The position numbers and the translations under genes were made by a program. A stretch of DNA of 64,000 nucleotides from assembly GCA_016722655.1 (NCBI GenBank), contig JADKIR010000004.1, positions 2,728,001 through 2,792,000 of the forward strand. The letters run 5' to 3'. This document shows positions 16,895 to 25,715 of this stretch, piece after piece; positions within the stretch are counted from its first letter, which is position 1, and each line of letters opens with the position of its first letter. This DNA comes from Cytophagaceae bacterium (GTDB taxonomy: Bacteria; Bacteroidota; Bacteroidia; Cytophagales; Spirosomataceae). The notes beneath the pieces are model-generated. The model made no database searches. It was not told the DNA's origin and saw only the letters and a list, made by a program, of their open reading frames with translations.

Positions 16895-18342
16895 ATGCTT
16901 TTTAACTCAATCAGTTTCCTAATATTTTTTCTAATTGTCTTTATTCTATATTGGTTTGTGTTTAATAAAAAACTAAACCACCAAAATATATTTTTACTTG
17001 TTTCCAGCTATTTTTTTTACGGATATTGGGACTATAGGTTTTTGTTTTTGTTAATGTTCTCTACTTTACTTGATTTTTATTCAGGTTTGAAGATTGCAGA
17101 GTCAAAAACCAAAAAAATGAAGAAAACTTGGCTTTGGATTAGTATTGGCATTAATTTGGGATTTTTGGGATTGTTTAAATACTTCAATTTTTTTGTAGGC
17201 TCATTTTCTGAATTAATGTCAAGCGGAGGTGTTAATATGCACTTTGATACGCTCAATTTTATTCTTCCGGTTGGCATTTCTTTTTACACTTTTCATGGAT
17301 TATCGTATGTTATTGACATTTATAATGATAAAATCAGACCGGAACGTAGCTTTGTAGAATATGCAGTTTTTGTCAGCTTTTTTCCGCTGTTAGTAGCGGG
17401 TCCAATAGAAAGGGCAACTCATTTACTTCCTCAAATCCAAAAGAAACGATTTTTTGATTATTCAAAAGCAATTGACGGCTCCAAACAAATATTATGGGGA
17501 CTATTCAAGAAAATAGTAATAGCAGATAACGCAGCTTATTATTCCAATCTGTTTTTTAATTCACCCGAAGACTTTAATGGTAGCTCTCTTTATCTGGGAG
17601 CATTGTTTTTTTCATTTCAGATTTACGGCGATTTTTCTGGTTATTCTGATGTAGCCTTAGGTACCGCCAGGCTTTTTGGAATTGAATTATTAAGAAATTT
17701 TTCATTTCCTTACTTCTCCAGAGATATTGCGGAGTTTTGGAGAAGATGGCATATTTCCTTGTCTTCCTGGTTTAGAGATTATCTTTACATTCCATTGGGG
17801 GAAGCAAGGTTGGAACTATTTTTAAGATAAGAAATACTTTTATAATTTTTGTGGTGAGCGGTTTTTGGCATGGAGCCAACTGGACCTTTTTGGTTTGGGG
17901 ACTAATTCATGCCATTTATTTTTTACCCCTACTGGTTACCCAAAACAATAGAAAAAATCTTGAGATTGTAGCTCAGGGTAGAACTCTCCCAAATTTCACT
18001 GAAATTTTTCAGATGTTTTTCACATTTCAGCTAGTTTTAATAGCCTGGGTGTTTTTTAGAGCCAACAGCCTGAATCAAGCTTTTTTAATATTATCCAAAA
18101 TATTTTCAATTGAAATATTCTCTAATCCAGAATTTCCAGGAGTTAGAAAAGCAATTTTCGTATTGGGTTTGATTTTATTTATGCTGGTAATAGAATGGAT
18201 GAGTAGGGAAGGCCAATATGGTATCCAAAAATTTGGGATAAGATTTAAACCATTTGTTAGGTATATTTTTTATTATTTTTTAATTACAATGATATTCTTT
18301 TTCGGTGGAAGCCAGCAGGAATTTATCTATTTTCAATTTTGA
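16895..18342 (+). CDS. MBOAT-family membrane O-acyltransferase (apparent single-base frameshift)
   Basis: Membrane-bound O-acyltransferases such as AlgI and DltB pass acyl groups across the membrane to extracellular polymers. The first part (16895-17830) holds several membrane helices and ends in frame at the conserved block EFWRRWHISLSSWFRDYLYIPLG. The second part (17851-18342) resumes with the expected VSGFWHGANWTFLVWG, containing the catalytic His. Adding one G to the five-G run at 17797-17801 restores one frame of 482 codons reading LGGSKVGTIFKIRNTF across the gap. That is a normal length for the family. Either the base is missing from the read or the gene is truly broken. An SGNH-like partner follows. 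Confidence 0.9.
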
Positions 18343-18494
18343 AAAGATCTTTATGAGCCAAAAAATTGGTTTTCTTTTAAGGACAACCCTTTAGCTTTTG
18401 AAACCTTTATTTTTTTGGATAAGGTATATTTACTTTTAAAATATGAGAGAAATCTAATTCTGAATTATATAATTATTAAAACAAAATCAAATTT

Positions 18495-19505
18495 ATGTTT
18501 CAATATTTAAAAAAAATGTGGTATTTTTTTTTACCAATTTTTTTATTGTTTGGCCTTGCCATTATTTTATATTTAAAATCTGATCCATTTTTTGATTTTT
18601 CTTCATCGAAAAAGTTTCGATGGGTTTATAGTTACCAGCGGCTTAATGATATATCAACAAAAAACCTTTTATCAACCAAAATAAACTATAATTCTTTTAT
18701 TTTAGGAAGTAGTCGTAGCTGTGGTGTATATGGCTGCTATCTAGAAACGAAAATACCTGATTCAAAATTTTTTCATTTTGCCGATTGGGTTGAGAATATT
18801 GGAGGTGTTTTGGCAAAGTTGCAATTTTTGGACTCCCAAGGCTACCAATTGAAAAATATTATTATTTACCTGGATACCGATAAAACCTTTGAAGGGGAGG
18901 GTAGCTTGACTACTGAAGATCATTATGAAGTTACCAAACAATCCAAAGTTGCCTACAAGTTCGCTCATTTTGTAAGTTTTTTTTCTTTTTTTAATCTCGA
19001 GAAGTTTAAGATTTTGACTGGAAAAGGTGAGGAGTCAGGTTACTATGTAAATCAGCCTCTTGATACTTTAACAAATGATTACAATCATATCTGTAGTGCA
19101 GATGTTATCAAAAATTATGGTTTTGCTCAAAACGATGAAGTTTTTAGAAATAAAATAGATTCTTTAAAATCTAGCGGTTTTTTATACTCCAGACCAGTAA
19201 TTGTGGCTTATAATAAACCTCAAATCTCTGTTGAGGAAGAAGAGAGGATTAAAAAAATTATTGAGGTATTAAAAAAACATAATTCCAATTATTATATAGT
19301 AATCACTCCGCTTTTTGACCAAAGAAAGTTCAATTCTGAGGATTTGAAAATTTTAAAAAAATATTTTGGGAAAAGGTTATTTGATTTCTCAGGTAAAAAT
19401 TCTATCACAGAAAATATCTATAACTATCCAGATAGATTACATTTTCAAAATTATATCTCAAAACAAATAATTGACTCAGTTTTGAACGATCAAAGAAACA
19501 AATGA
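18495..19505 (+). CDS. SGNH-like membrane-anchored protein, probable MBOAT partner
   Basis: A 336-residue protein with one N-terminal membrane helix (about residues 9-27) and a periplasmic domain. FILGSSRS (residues 68-75) looks like the SGNH block I nucleophile region and YPDRLHF (Asp313, His316) like the closing Asp-x-x-His block. This layout matches AlgJ/AlgX- and DltD-like partners that accept acyl groups from an MBOAT enzyme and pass them to a polysaccharide. The gene follows the MBOAT gene after 152 bases on the same strand. Sequence is very AT-rich. The polymer modified is unknown. The catalytic assignments are by pattern and spacing only. Confidence 0.7.
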   Translation: MFQYLKKMWYFFLPIFLLFGLAIILYLKSDPFFDFSSSKKFRWVYSYQRLNDISTKNLLSTKINYNSFILGSSRSCGVYGCYLETKIPDSKFFHFADWVENIGGVLAKLQFLDSQGYQLKNIIIYLDTDKTFEGEGSLTTEDHYEVTKQSKVAYKFAHFVSFFSFFNLEKFKILTGKGEESGYYVNQPLDTLTNDYNHICSADVIKNYGFAQNDEVFRNKIDSLKSSGFLYSRPVIVAYNKPQISVEEEERIKKIIEVLKKHNSNYYIVITPLFDQRKFNSEDLKILKKYFGKRLFDFSGKNSITENIYNYPDRLHFQNYISKQIIDSVLNDQRNK

Positions 19506-19568
19506 AAATTTGTTCTAATTTTTGATTTCTTTGCTAAGTCTAAATGGAGGTCACAAATTCTTTTGTAA

Positions 19569-19600
19569 AAAAAATCCTTTCGCGGGGAAAGGATTTTTTT
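19569..19600. terminator. Bidirectional terminator
   Basis: The arm AAAATCCTTT (19571-19580) pairs with AAAGGATTTT (19588-19597) around a short GC-rich loop, with A and T runs on the two sides. It closes the SGNH-like gene on the plus strand and the E2 gene on the minus strand. Confidence 0.85.
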
Positions 19601-19601
19601 T

Positions 19602-21236
19602 CTAAACGAGTAATTTATAAGGCTGCTCCAGAAGTTCTTTCAATGTAACTAAATATGCCGCTCCACTTGCTCCATCCACTACACGATGGTCACAGGTCAG
19701 AGTCACTTTCATGATGTTGGTGGCATAAAACTGTCCGTTTTTCACTGCTACAGTTTCTTTAATACCTCCAACGGAAAGTATACAGGATTCATTTTTTGGA
19801 TTATTGATGATCGAAGTGAAAGAATCGATACCAAACATTCCCAAATTGCTTACTGTAAAGGTATTACCTTCCCAATCAGCAGGCTGAAGTTTGCCATTTT
19901 TTGCTTTTCCTCCCAAATCTTTGGTTGTGGCAGCTAATACTGAAAGTGGAAGGGAGTCAGCAAATCTGATTACAGGCACTATCAGTCCTTCAGGGATTGC
20001 TACCGCCATTCCAATATGTACATGGGCATTGCGACGGATGTGGTCGCCCCTCCATGATGAATTTACGTTTGGATGTTTTTTCAAGGCCACGCCACAGGCT
20101 TTCAATACCATATCATTGAATGAAATCTTAACCGGAGAAGCCTCATTCATCACTATACGGGCTTCAATGGCTTTATCCATATTGATTTCCATCGTAAGCT
20201 GGAAGTCAACTGCCGTTGATTGTGACTCGGCGAGACTACGGGCAATGGCTTTACGCATCTGAGTCAAAGCAATTTCTTCATAACTTTCTACTCCTGCGGC
20301 AACTGATGCAACTGGAGATGAAGCAGATGAAGCGGCTGGTTTGGCTGATGGTACAAAATTGTCCACGTCAGATTTTACTATTCTTCCACCTTCACCTGAA
20401 CCGGCAACTGCTGAAAGATCAATACCTTTTTCTTTGGCCAGGCTTTTTGCGAGTGGAGATGCAAGTATTCTTCCTGAATTATTTGATACTGGTGCCGTGG
20501 CGGCTTCTTTAGCCGGAGCAGGGCCTGATTCAGCTTTCGAAACTTCCTTAGGTGAAGCAACCGGAGTGGCAGGTGCAGAAGCTTTTACAGGAGCAGGTGA
20601 GCTATGTGCTTTCAAAAGGGTCTCAAAATCAGCACCTTTTTCTCCAATAATCGCAATTACTGAATTAACAGCAGCAGCTTTTCCTTCTTTCACGCCCTGA
20701 TATAGTAAAATGCCATCTTCGTAGGCTTCTACTTCCATTGTGGCCTTATCGGTTTCGATTTCAGCCAGCATATCACCTGATTTTACAGTATCACCTACTT
20801 TTTTGAGCCATTTGTGTACAACTCCCTCGGTCATGGTATCACTCAAAAGTGGCATGGTTACCAGTTTTGCATTGATATTTGAAGTGTCAATACTTTCAGC
20901 GGCAGGTGCTGTTTCTGTAACTTGAGCTACAGGAGCCGGTGAAGCCTCTGTTTTTGCCGGAGCAGAACCTCCACTAATCAACGAACTATAATCTTCACCC
21001 GGAGCACCGATAACCGCAATCACGGCATCAATGGCTACAGCTTGTCCTTTTTCTACTCCGATATATAGAATGGTACCCTCATTGTAAGATTCCATGTCCA
21101 TGGTAGCTTTGTCAGTTTCAACTTCAGCAAGAATGTCGCCTGATTTTACTACATCGCCCACCTTCACATGCCATGCGGCTATTACGCCTTCTTCCATGGT
21201 ATCACTCATCTTGGGCATTCTAATTACCTCTGCCAT
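19602..21236 (-). CDS. Pyruvate dehydrogenase E2, dihydrolipoamide acetyltransferase
   Basis: A 544-residue E2 subunit of a 2-oxo acid dehydrogenase complex. It has two lipoyl domains, with lipoyl-lysine motifs ETDKATMDME (Lys43) and ETDKATMEVE (Lys164), Ala/Pro-rich linkers, an E3-binding domain (ASPLAKSLAKEKGIDL, GSGEGGRIVKSDV, about 255-295) and a catalytic core ending in TCDHRVVDG with the active-site His and Asp. The layout with two lipoyl domains and the sequence fit the pyruvate enzyme, giving acetyl-CoA. E1 and E3 genes are not in the window. It lies 121 bases downstream of lepA. The lipA gene near 47 kb makes the cofactor used here. Confidence 0.93.
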   Translation of the reverse strand: MAEVIRMPKMSDTMEEGVIAAWHVKVGDVVKSGDILAEVETDKATMDMESYNEGTILYIGVEKGQAVAIDAVIAVIGAPGEDYSSLISGGSAPAKTEASPAPVAQVTETAPAAESIDTSNINAKLVTMPLLSDTMTEGVVHKWLKKVGDTVKSGDMLAEIETDKATMEVEAYEDGILLYQGVKEGKAAAVNSVIAIIGEKGADFETLLKAHSSPAPVKASAPATPVASPKEVSKAESGPAPAKEAATAPVSNNSGRILASPLAKSLAKEKGIDLSAVAGSGEGGRIVKSDVDNFVPSAKPAASSASSPVASVAAGVESYEEIALTQMRKAIARSLAESQSTAVDFQLTMEINMDKAIEARIVMNEASPVKISFNDMVLKACGVALKKHPNVNSSWRGDHIRRNAHVHIGMAVAIPEGLIVPVIRFADSLPLSVLAATTKDLGGKAKNGKLQPADWEGNTFTVSNLGMFGIDSFTSIINNPKNESCILSVGGIKETVAVKNGQFYATNIMKVTLTCDHRVVDGASGAAYLVTLKELLEQPYKLLV

Positions 21237-21357
21237 ATATATTTGTTTTTGCTTAGAATTAAATGGAATTCAAAATTAATCTAATACTCTTAATTTATTA
21301 AATTTTATCAAAAAAAACTTCCTTTTTCAAATCAGTTTTTAACCGAAAAATACCAAA

Positions 21358-23145
21358 TCAATTGATTTTTAATACCGCCATAAATGCTTCCTGTGGTACC
21401 TCAACCGAACCAATCTGACGCATACGCTTCTTACCTTTTTTCTGTTTTTCCAATAGTTTTCTTTTCCGGCTGATATCACCACCGTAACATTTGGCAGTTA
21501 CGTCTTTACGCATGGCTTTCACGGTTTCACGTGCAATGATTTTAGCTCCAATTGCCGCCTGGATTGCGATTTCAAACTGCTGACGAGGTAAAAGTTCTTT
21601 GAGTTTTTCACAAAGTTTCTTGCCCCATTCATAGGCTTTGTCGCGGTGAACTATTGCCGAAAGAGCATCCACAGGATCACCATTTAACAACACATCAAGT
21701 TTTACCAAATTGGATTCCCGATAACCGGCCAATGAATAATCTAATGATGCGTAACCTCTTGATATGGTTTTTAATCTATCGAAAAAGTCAAATACAACCT
21801 CAGAAAGTGGCATGTCAAAAGTGAGCTCAACACGTGTTGCAGTCAAATAAACCTGATTTTTTACGATGCCACGTTTGTCCATACACAATTTCATAATTGG
21901 CCCTACATAGTCAGAAGCAGTGATTATCTGAGCATTGATATAGGGTTCTTCGATGGAGTTTATCACATTGGGGTCAGGCATTTCAGAAGGTGCCGACACA
22001 TGTATCACCTCATTTCGCTTGGTATTAACAATAAACCTTACCGATGGTACGGTGGTGATCACCGTCATGTCAAATTCCCGCTCCAGCCTTTCCTGCACAA
22101 TCTCCATGTGAAGCATACCCAGGAAGCCGCAACGGAATCCAAAGCCCAAAGCGGCAGAAGTTTCAGGTTCCCAAATCAAAGAGGCATCGTTGAGCTGGAG
22201 TTTTTCCATCGATTCTCTCAATTCCTCAAACTCAGTGGTGTCAACAGGATAAATACCCGCAAAAACCATAGGTTTTACTTCTTCAAAACCTTTGATGATA
22301 TCTTTCGAAGGGCGATCCACATGCGTGATGGTATCTCCAACCTTTACCTCTTTGGCAATTTTTATTCCTGATATAAGATAGCCTACATCCCCACATTCAA
22401 TCACATCTTTGGGTAGTTTTTTCAGCTTAAGGCTACCGATTTCGTCAGCTACATATTCTTTGTCGGTGGCCACAAATTTCACTTTGTCACCTTTTCTGAT
22501 ACTTCCGTTTTTTACCCTGAAAATTACCTCAATACCTCTATAAGAATTGAAAACTGAGTCAAAAATCAATCCCTGCAATTCGCCGTTGGGATTACCCTGT
22601 GGTGCAGGAATACGGGTAATGATGGCATGTAGAATGTCGTCAATTCCCAGCCCTTCTTTTGCCGAAGCCAGCACGATTGTATCAGGATCGATACCAATCA
22701 AATCAACGATCTGGTCTTTTACTTCCTCTATCATTGCACCCGGAAGGTCGATTTTATTGATAATTGGGATGATTTCCAAATCATGATCCAAAGCCAAAAA
22801 GAGGTTGCTGATAGTCTGAGCTTCAATGCCCTGGGCGGCGTCTACAATCAAAAGAGCCCCTTCACAAGCTGCAATAGAGCGGGAAACTTCATAGCTAAAG
22901 TCCACATGGCCCGGGGTGTCGATGAGGTTAAGCGTATATTTTTCGCCTTCATGTATATAGTCCATCTGAATCGCGTGCGACTTGATGGTAATACCACGCT
23001 CACGCTCCAAATCCATGTCGTCGAGCAACTGAGCCTGCATTTCTCTGGCTGTTACTGTGCCAGTAAACTCAAGCAGACGGTCGGCCAAAGTACTTTTTCC
23101 GTGGTCTATGTGGGCGATAATACAGAAATTCCGAATGTTTTTCAC
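21358..23145 (-). CDS. lepA: Elongation factor 4 (LepA)
   Basis: A 595-residue translational GTPase that binds ribosomes and back-translocates or aids assembly. G1 is AHIDHGKST (residues 11-19), G3 is DTPGHVDF, G4 is NKID, and the LepA-specific C-terminal domain carries YGGDISRKRKLLEKQKKGKK. The chain is full length. The conserved MKNIRNF start falls on a GTG at 23145, with no upstream in-frame ATG. Confidence 0.97.
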   Translation of the reverse strand: MKNIRNFCIIAHIDHGKSTLADRLLEFTGTVTAREMQAQLLDDMDLERERGITIKSHAIQMDYIHEGEKYTLNLIDTPGHVDFSYEVSRSIAACEGALLIVDAAQGIEAQTISNLFLALDHDLEIIPIINKIDLPGAMIEEVKDQIVDLIGIDPDTIVLASAKEGLGIDDILHAIITRIPAPQGNPNGELQGLIFDSVFNSYRGIEVIFRVKNGSIRKGDKVKFVATDKEYVADEIGSLKLKKLPKDVIECGDVGYLISGIKIAKEVKVGDTITHVDRPSKDIIKGFEEVKPMVFAGIYPVDTTEFEELRESMEKLQLNDASLIWEPETSAALGFGFRCGFLGMLHMEIVQERLEREFDMTVITTVPSVRFIVNTKRNEVIHVSAPSEMPDPNVINSIEEPYINAQIITASDYVGPIMKLCMDKRGIVKNQVYLTATRVELTFDMPLSEVVFDFFDRLKTISRGYASLDYSLAGYRESNLVKLDVLLNGDPVDALSAIVHRDKAYEWGKKLCEKLKELLPRQQFEIAIQAAIGAKIIARETVKAMRKDVTAKCYGGDISRKRKLLEKQKKGKKRMRQIGSVEVPQEAFMAVLKIN

Positions 23146-23573
23146 TAAATATTGACAGTAATAATGTAAATACAGATTTTCAATTCAAATTGTTTGAAGA
23201 CCAAAAAGCGATTCATGCCTTCAAACCACAAAATTAGCTAAAATAGGCGGAATATTAAAGGTAGGAGGGAAGAATAGATTTGGGGAAGATTGAAATGCAG
23301 CTTTTGATTTATTATTTTCAGTTCTAAATGAATGATGATTTGGAGAAAATCCAAAAAATCAGTCTTTGGAGTAAAATTGATTTACAAATATAACATTTAG
23401 CTGATTATTTTTTTCTTTGGTGGTTTTTTAAGGATTACTAATATTTCTAAGCATTTAATTACGCTATTTTTAGAAAAAATGTATTTCAAAAACATTCACA
23501 TTTCTACAACAAACATCAAAAAAAAATTGTCAGGCCAAAACCCGACAATTTTTACAAAAACAATCTAAAAAAC
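23146..23573. other. Intergenic region upstream of lepA
   Basis: About 430 bases. It holds the terminator of the T9SS-sorted protein gene (23518-23553) and, for the minus strand, a sequence CAAATATA (23385-23392) that reads TATATTTG and fits a -7 element for lepA, though no clear -33 partner is at the right distance. No gene is seen. Confidence 0.5.
23518..23553 (-). terminator. Terminator of the T9SS-sorted protein gene
   Basis: On the minus strand the arms AAATTGTC and GACAATTT (23544-23552 and 23523-23531) form a stem over a GC-containing loop, followed by a run of T. Confidence 0.8.
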
Positions 23574-24353
23574 TTAATCTATCCTCACTTTCCGGCTTAC
23601 ACCGTCTTCTCCCTGTGCGATCATCACAAAATAAACACCTTTCGAGCCTTTGTCAAGTTTGATTTGACCTACGTATTCGCCTTTAAATTTCTTTTCTTCT
23701 TCTTTTGCAACTACCTTACCGTTGAGGTCAAGCACTGTGATTTTCACATCGCCTTCGTTAGGAGCAAAAAACCTGATATTCAACACATTGGTTTGAGGCT
23801 TATTGGTAAATACATCCACAGCTTTAATGGTTGCAGGGCCAAACTCTTTTAAAATTCTATCGTCATATTCGTAAATTTTAGCACCTTTCAACTTGTAAGG
23901 AATATCAGCCAGTTTGTTGTGTAATCTATCCATTTCAAAATTAAATTCTCTCATATTGTCATCAAAAGTGTAGAATCTCTTCCTTTTTCCCGGAAAATTG
24001 CCTTCTTCCTGCCATTCAAAATCACGGTCATCATCAATTTTGAAATCGAAATTTTCACCTTTTCCATCTTCTCTTTTTCTGATAATGATTTTTGTGTTTT
24101 TACCTTCTTCCCCATTGATCAAAGTATCCAGATTCTCATCTAAAATAATACTCTCTGACTTCCCGTTAGCATCAATTTCCTTTTCTGTGATTTCAACTTT
24201 TCCATCAATTTTTTTCTCAATTCTGATTCTTTTTTTTCCGGGAGTATCACTGTCGGTAACATCAACTTTCATCTCTTTTTTTACCTCTTTGTTTTGAGCT
24301 GAAACTGTAAACATAGCTAAAATCCCAATGGCCAATACAAGTATTTTTTTCAT
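23574..24353 (-). CDS. Secreted protein with a T9SS C-terminal sorting domain
   Basis: A 259-residue protein with a signal peptide (MKKILVLAIGILAMFTVSAQ). The middle (about 20-175) is highly charged, with strand-like repeats rich in Asp, Glu and Lys, and no recognised fold. The last 80 residues (from about VDVFTNKPQTNVLNIRFF through KGVYFVMIAQGEDGVSRKVRID, in separate blocks) are a type A Por-secretion sorting domain, which directs proteins across the outer membrane by the type IX secretion system and usually leads to surface attachment. Function of the passenger part is unknown. No T9SS machinery genes are in the window. Confidence 0.85.
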   Translation of the reverse strand: MKKILVLAIGILAMFTVSAQNKEVKKEMKVDVTDSDTPGKKRIRIEKKIDGKVEITEKEIDANGKSESIILDENLDTLINGEEGKNTKIIIRKREDGKGENFDFKIDDDRDFEWQEEGNFPGKRKRFYTFDDNMREFNFEMDRLHNKLADIPYKLKGAKIYEYDDRILKEFGPATIKAVDVFTNKPQTNVLNIRFFAPNEGDVKITVLDLNGKVVAKEEEKKFKGEYVGQIKLDKGSKGVYFVMIAQGEDGVSRKVRID

Positions 24354-24451
24354 ATTATTTTATTTAAATTTTCCTTAAAGACTAAAATCCAATACTAAGG
24401 TTGCATTTATTCCTTTCAAAATCTTATTTTTACTTCTTAAAAAAAGTTAAA

Positions 24452-25153
24452 ATGTGTTATCACAATTCGATTAACACCGATACTCAAAATCTGGAACGAA
24501 AATATAAAAAGCGGCTGAAAGATCAGGCGGTATTTAAACCCATTTTCCATGCCTCAGCCTTTGAGTTTTTAGCATGGCCAATTATAACCAATCAAAGCGA
24601 GAGTATAGAAATGATGAATTGGGGATTAATCCCAAGCTGGATTTCGGGTACTGCTGCTGCCACAGGAATAAAGTCTAAAACATTAAATGCCAGAATCGAA
24701 ACTTCTCAGGAAAAAGCTTCTTTTAGAAATGCCCGGCCATGTATTGTGCCTTCAACAGGCTTTTTCGAATGGCAATCTATTGGCAAAGAAAAAATTCCAT
24801 ATTTTATCTATTTGCCTGAAAATCAAATATTTTCTATGGCCGGCATCTTTGATACCTGGGTCAATGATTCGGGAATTCCGGTCTCAACGTTTAGTATTTT
24901 GACGACTGAAGCCAACCCATTGATGGAAAAGATTCATAACACAAAAAAAAGAATGCCTGTGATTTTGGATCCCAAAATGGAAAATCTTTGGTTAACATCA
25001 AAGCTGGAATTCGAAAATCTCAAAAAGCCTTTTTCGGATAAAAAAATGGCTGCCCATGTGATTGGAAATACGATAAACACTAAATTGCATAATACAAAAG
25101 ATGTAAGTTTACCTCAAATAAAAGAAATCAGCGAGCAACTTAATCTGTTTTAA
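24452..25153 (+). CDS. SRAP-domain protein (HMCES/YedK family)
   Basis: A 233-residue SRAP protein that forms a covalent link with abasic sites in single-stranded DNA and shields them. The catalytic Cys is residue 2 (MCYHNS). The conserved ARIET, STGFFEWQ and IHNTKKRMPVIL segments carry the other active-site residues (Glu and His). I placed the start at the ATG at 24452, because Cys2 must become the N-terminal residue after Met removal; a longer frame from 24401 would bury it. The ABM-family gene starts 3 bases after its stop. Confidence 0.93.
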   Translation: MCYHNSINTDTQNLERKYKKRLKDQAVFKPIFHASAFEFLAWPIITNQSESIEMMNWGLIPSWISGTAAATGIKSKTLNARIETSQEKASFRNARPCIVPSTGFFEWQSIGKEKIPYFIYLPENQIFSMAGIFDTWVNDSGIPVSTFSILTTEANPLMEKIHNTKKRMPVILDPKMENLWLTSKLEFENLKKPFSDKKMAAHVIGNTINTKLHNTKDVSLPQIKEISEQLNLF

Positions 25154-25156
25154 AAG

Positions 25157-25453
25157 ATGATAGTAAGAATCGTAAAAATGAAGTTTAAAGAAGAAAAACT
25201 GGATGAGTTTTTCGAATATCTAAAAAAAAACCAACACCGCATCAAAGCGTTTGAAGGATGTGAAATGGTGGAAATCTTACAGGACAAAAACAATCCAGGT
25301 ATAGTGATGACGCACAGCCATTGGGTAGATGAGTCATTTTTGGAAAAATACAGGGTTTCTGATGTTTTTAAGGAGATTTGGGGAAATACCAAAATACATT
25401 TTGCCGACAAGCCCGAGGCATGGACTTTGCAGAGTCTTGAGAGACTAACCTGA
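25157..25453 (+). CDS. ABM-family (antibiotic biosynthesis monooxygenase-like) protein
   Basis: A 98-residue protein with the ferredoxin-like ABM fold, seen in YgiN-type quinol monooxygenases and related small enzymes. Segments IVRIVKMKFKEEKLDEF, IKAFEGCEMVEILQD and THSHWVDESFLEKYR are typical. No cofactor-binding motif is expected for the family. It follows the SRAP gene by 3 bases, so the two are probably cotranscribed. Substrate unknown. Confidence 0.82.
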   Translation: MIVRIVKMKFKEEKLDEFFEYLKKNQHRIKAFEGCEMVEILQDKNNPGIVMTHSHWVDESFLEKYRVSDVFKEIWGNTKIHFADKPEAWTLQSLERLT

Positions 25454-25493
25454 GTATTTGAGCGTTTTAATCAATGACTTTCAATAGAAAAAT

Positions 25494-25688
25494 ATGAAAC
25501 TGAAGTTAATAATATTGCTTTTACTATTTTTTGGAATAGAAAACAGTACTTTTCCCAAATCAAACTTTTCTCCGGAAGAAAACCAGAGAATTGAAAGAAA
25601 GAGAAAAAATGGGCAATACAAAAAGAAAAAACACCTGCTCAAAAAGCTTATTATGGGTAAAAGGTATTGTGATTGTCCAAAAAATTAA
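25494..25688 (+). CDS. Small putative secreted basic protein
   Basis: A 64-codon frame with an ATG at 25494. Residues 1-20 are a hydrophobic signal-like segment (KLKLIILLLLFFGIENSTF). The rest is strongly basic (for example RKRKNGQYKKKKHLLKK) and ends RYCDCPKN with two Cys. No known family. It sits between the ABM gene and the hydrolase gene, 27 bases before the latter's start, on the same strand. The signal-peptide pattern argues that it is real, but it is short and could be chance. Confidence 0.5.
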   Translation: MKLKLIILLLLFFGIENSTFPKSNFSPEENQRIERKRKNGQYKKKKHLLKKLIMGKRYCDCPKN

Positions 25689-25715
25689 AAAGGTATTTTC
25701 CAAAAAATTAATAAC

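Noticed and set aside
17851..18342. The second MBOAT fragment as an independent gene
   Set aside because: It begins in the middle of the conserved VSGFWHGANW block and lacks any start of its own; it is the 3' part of the acyltransferase gene.
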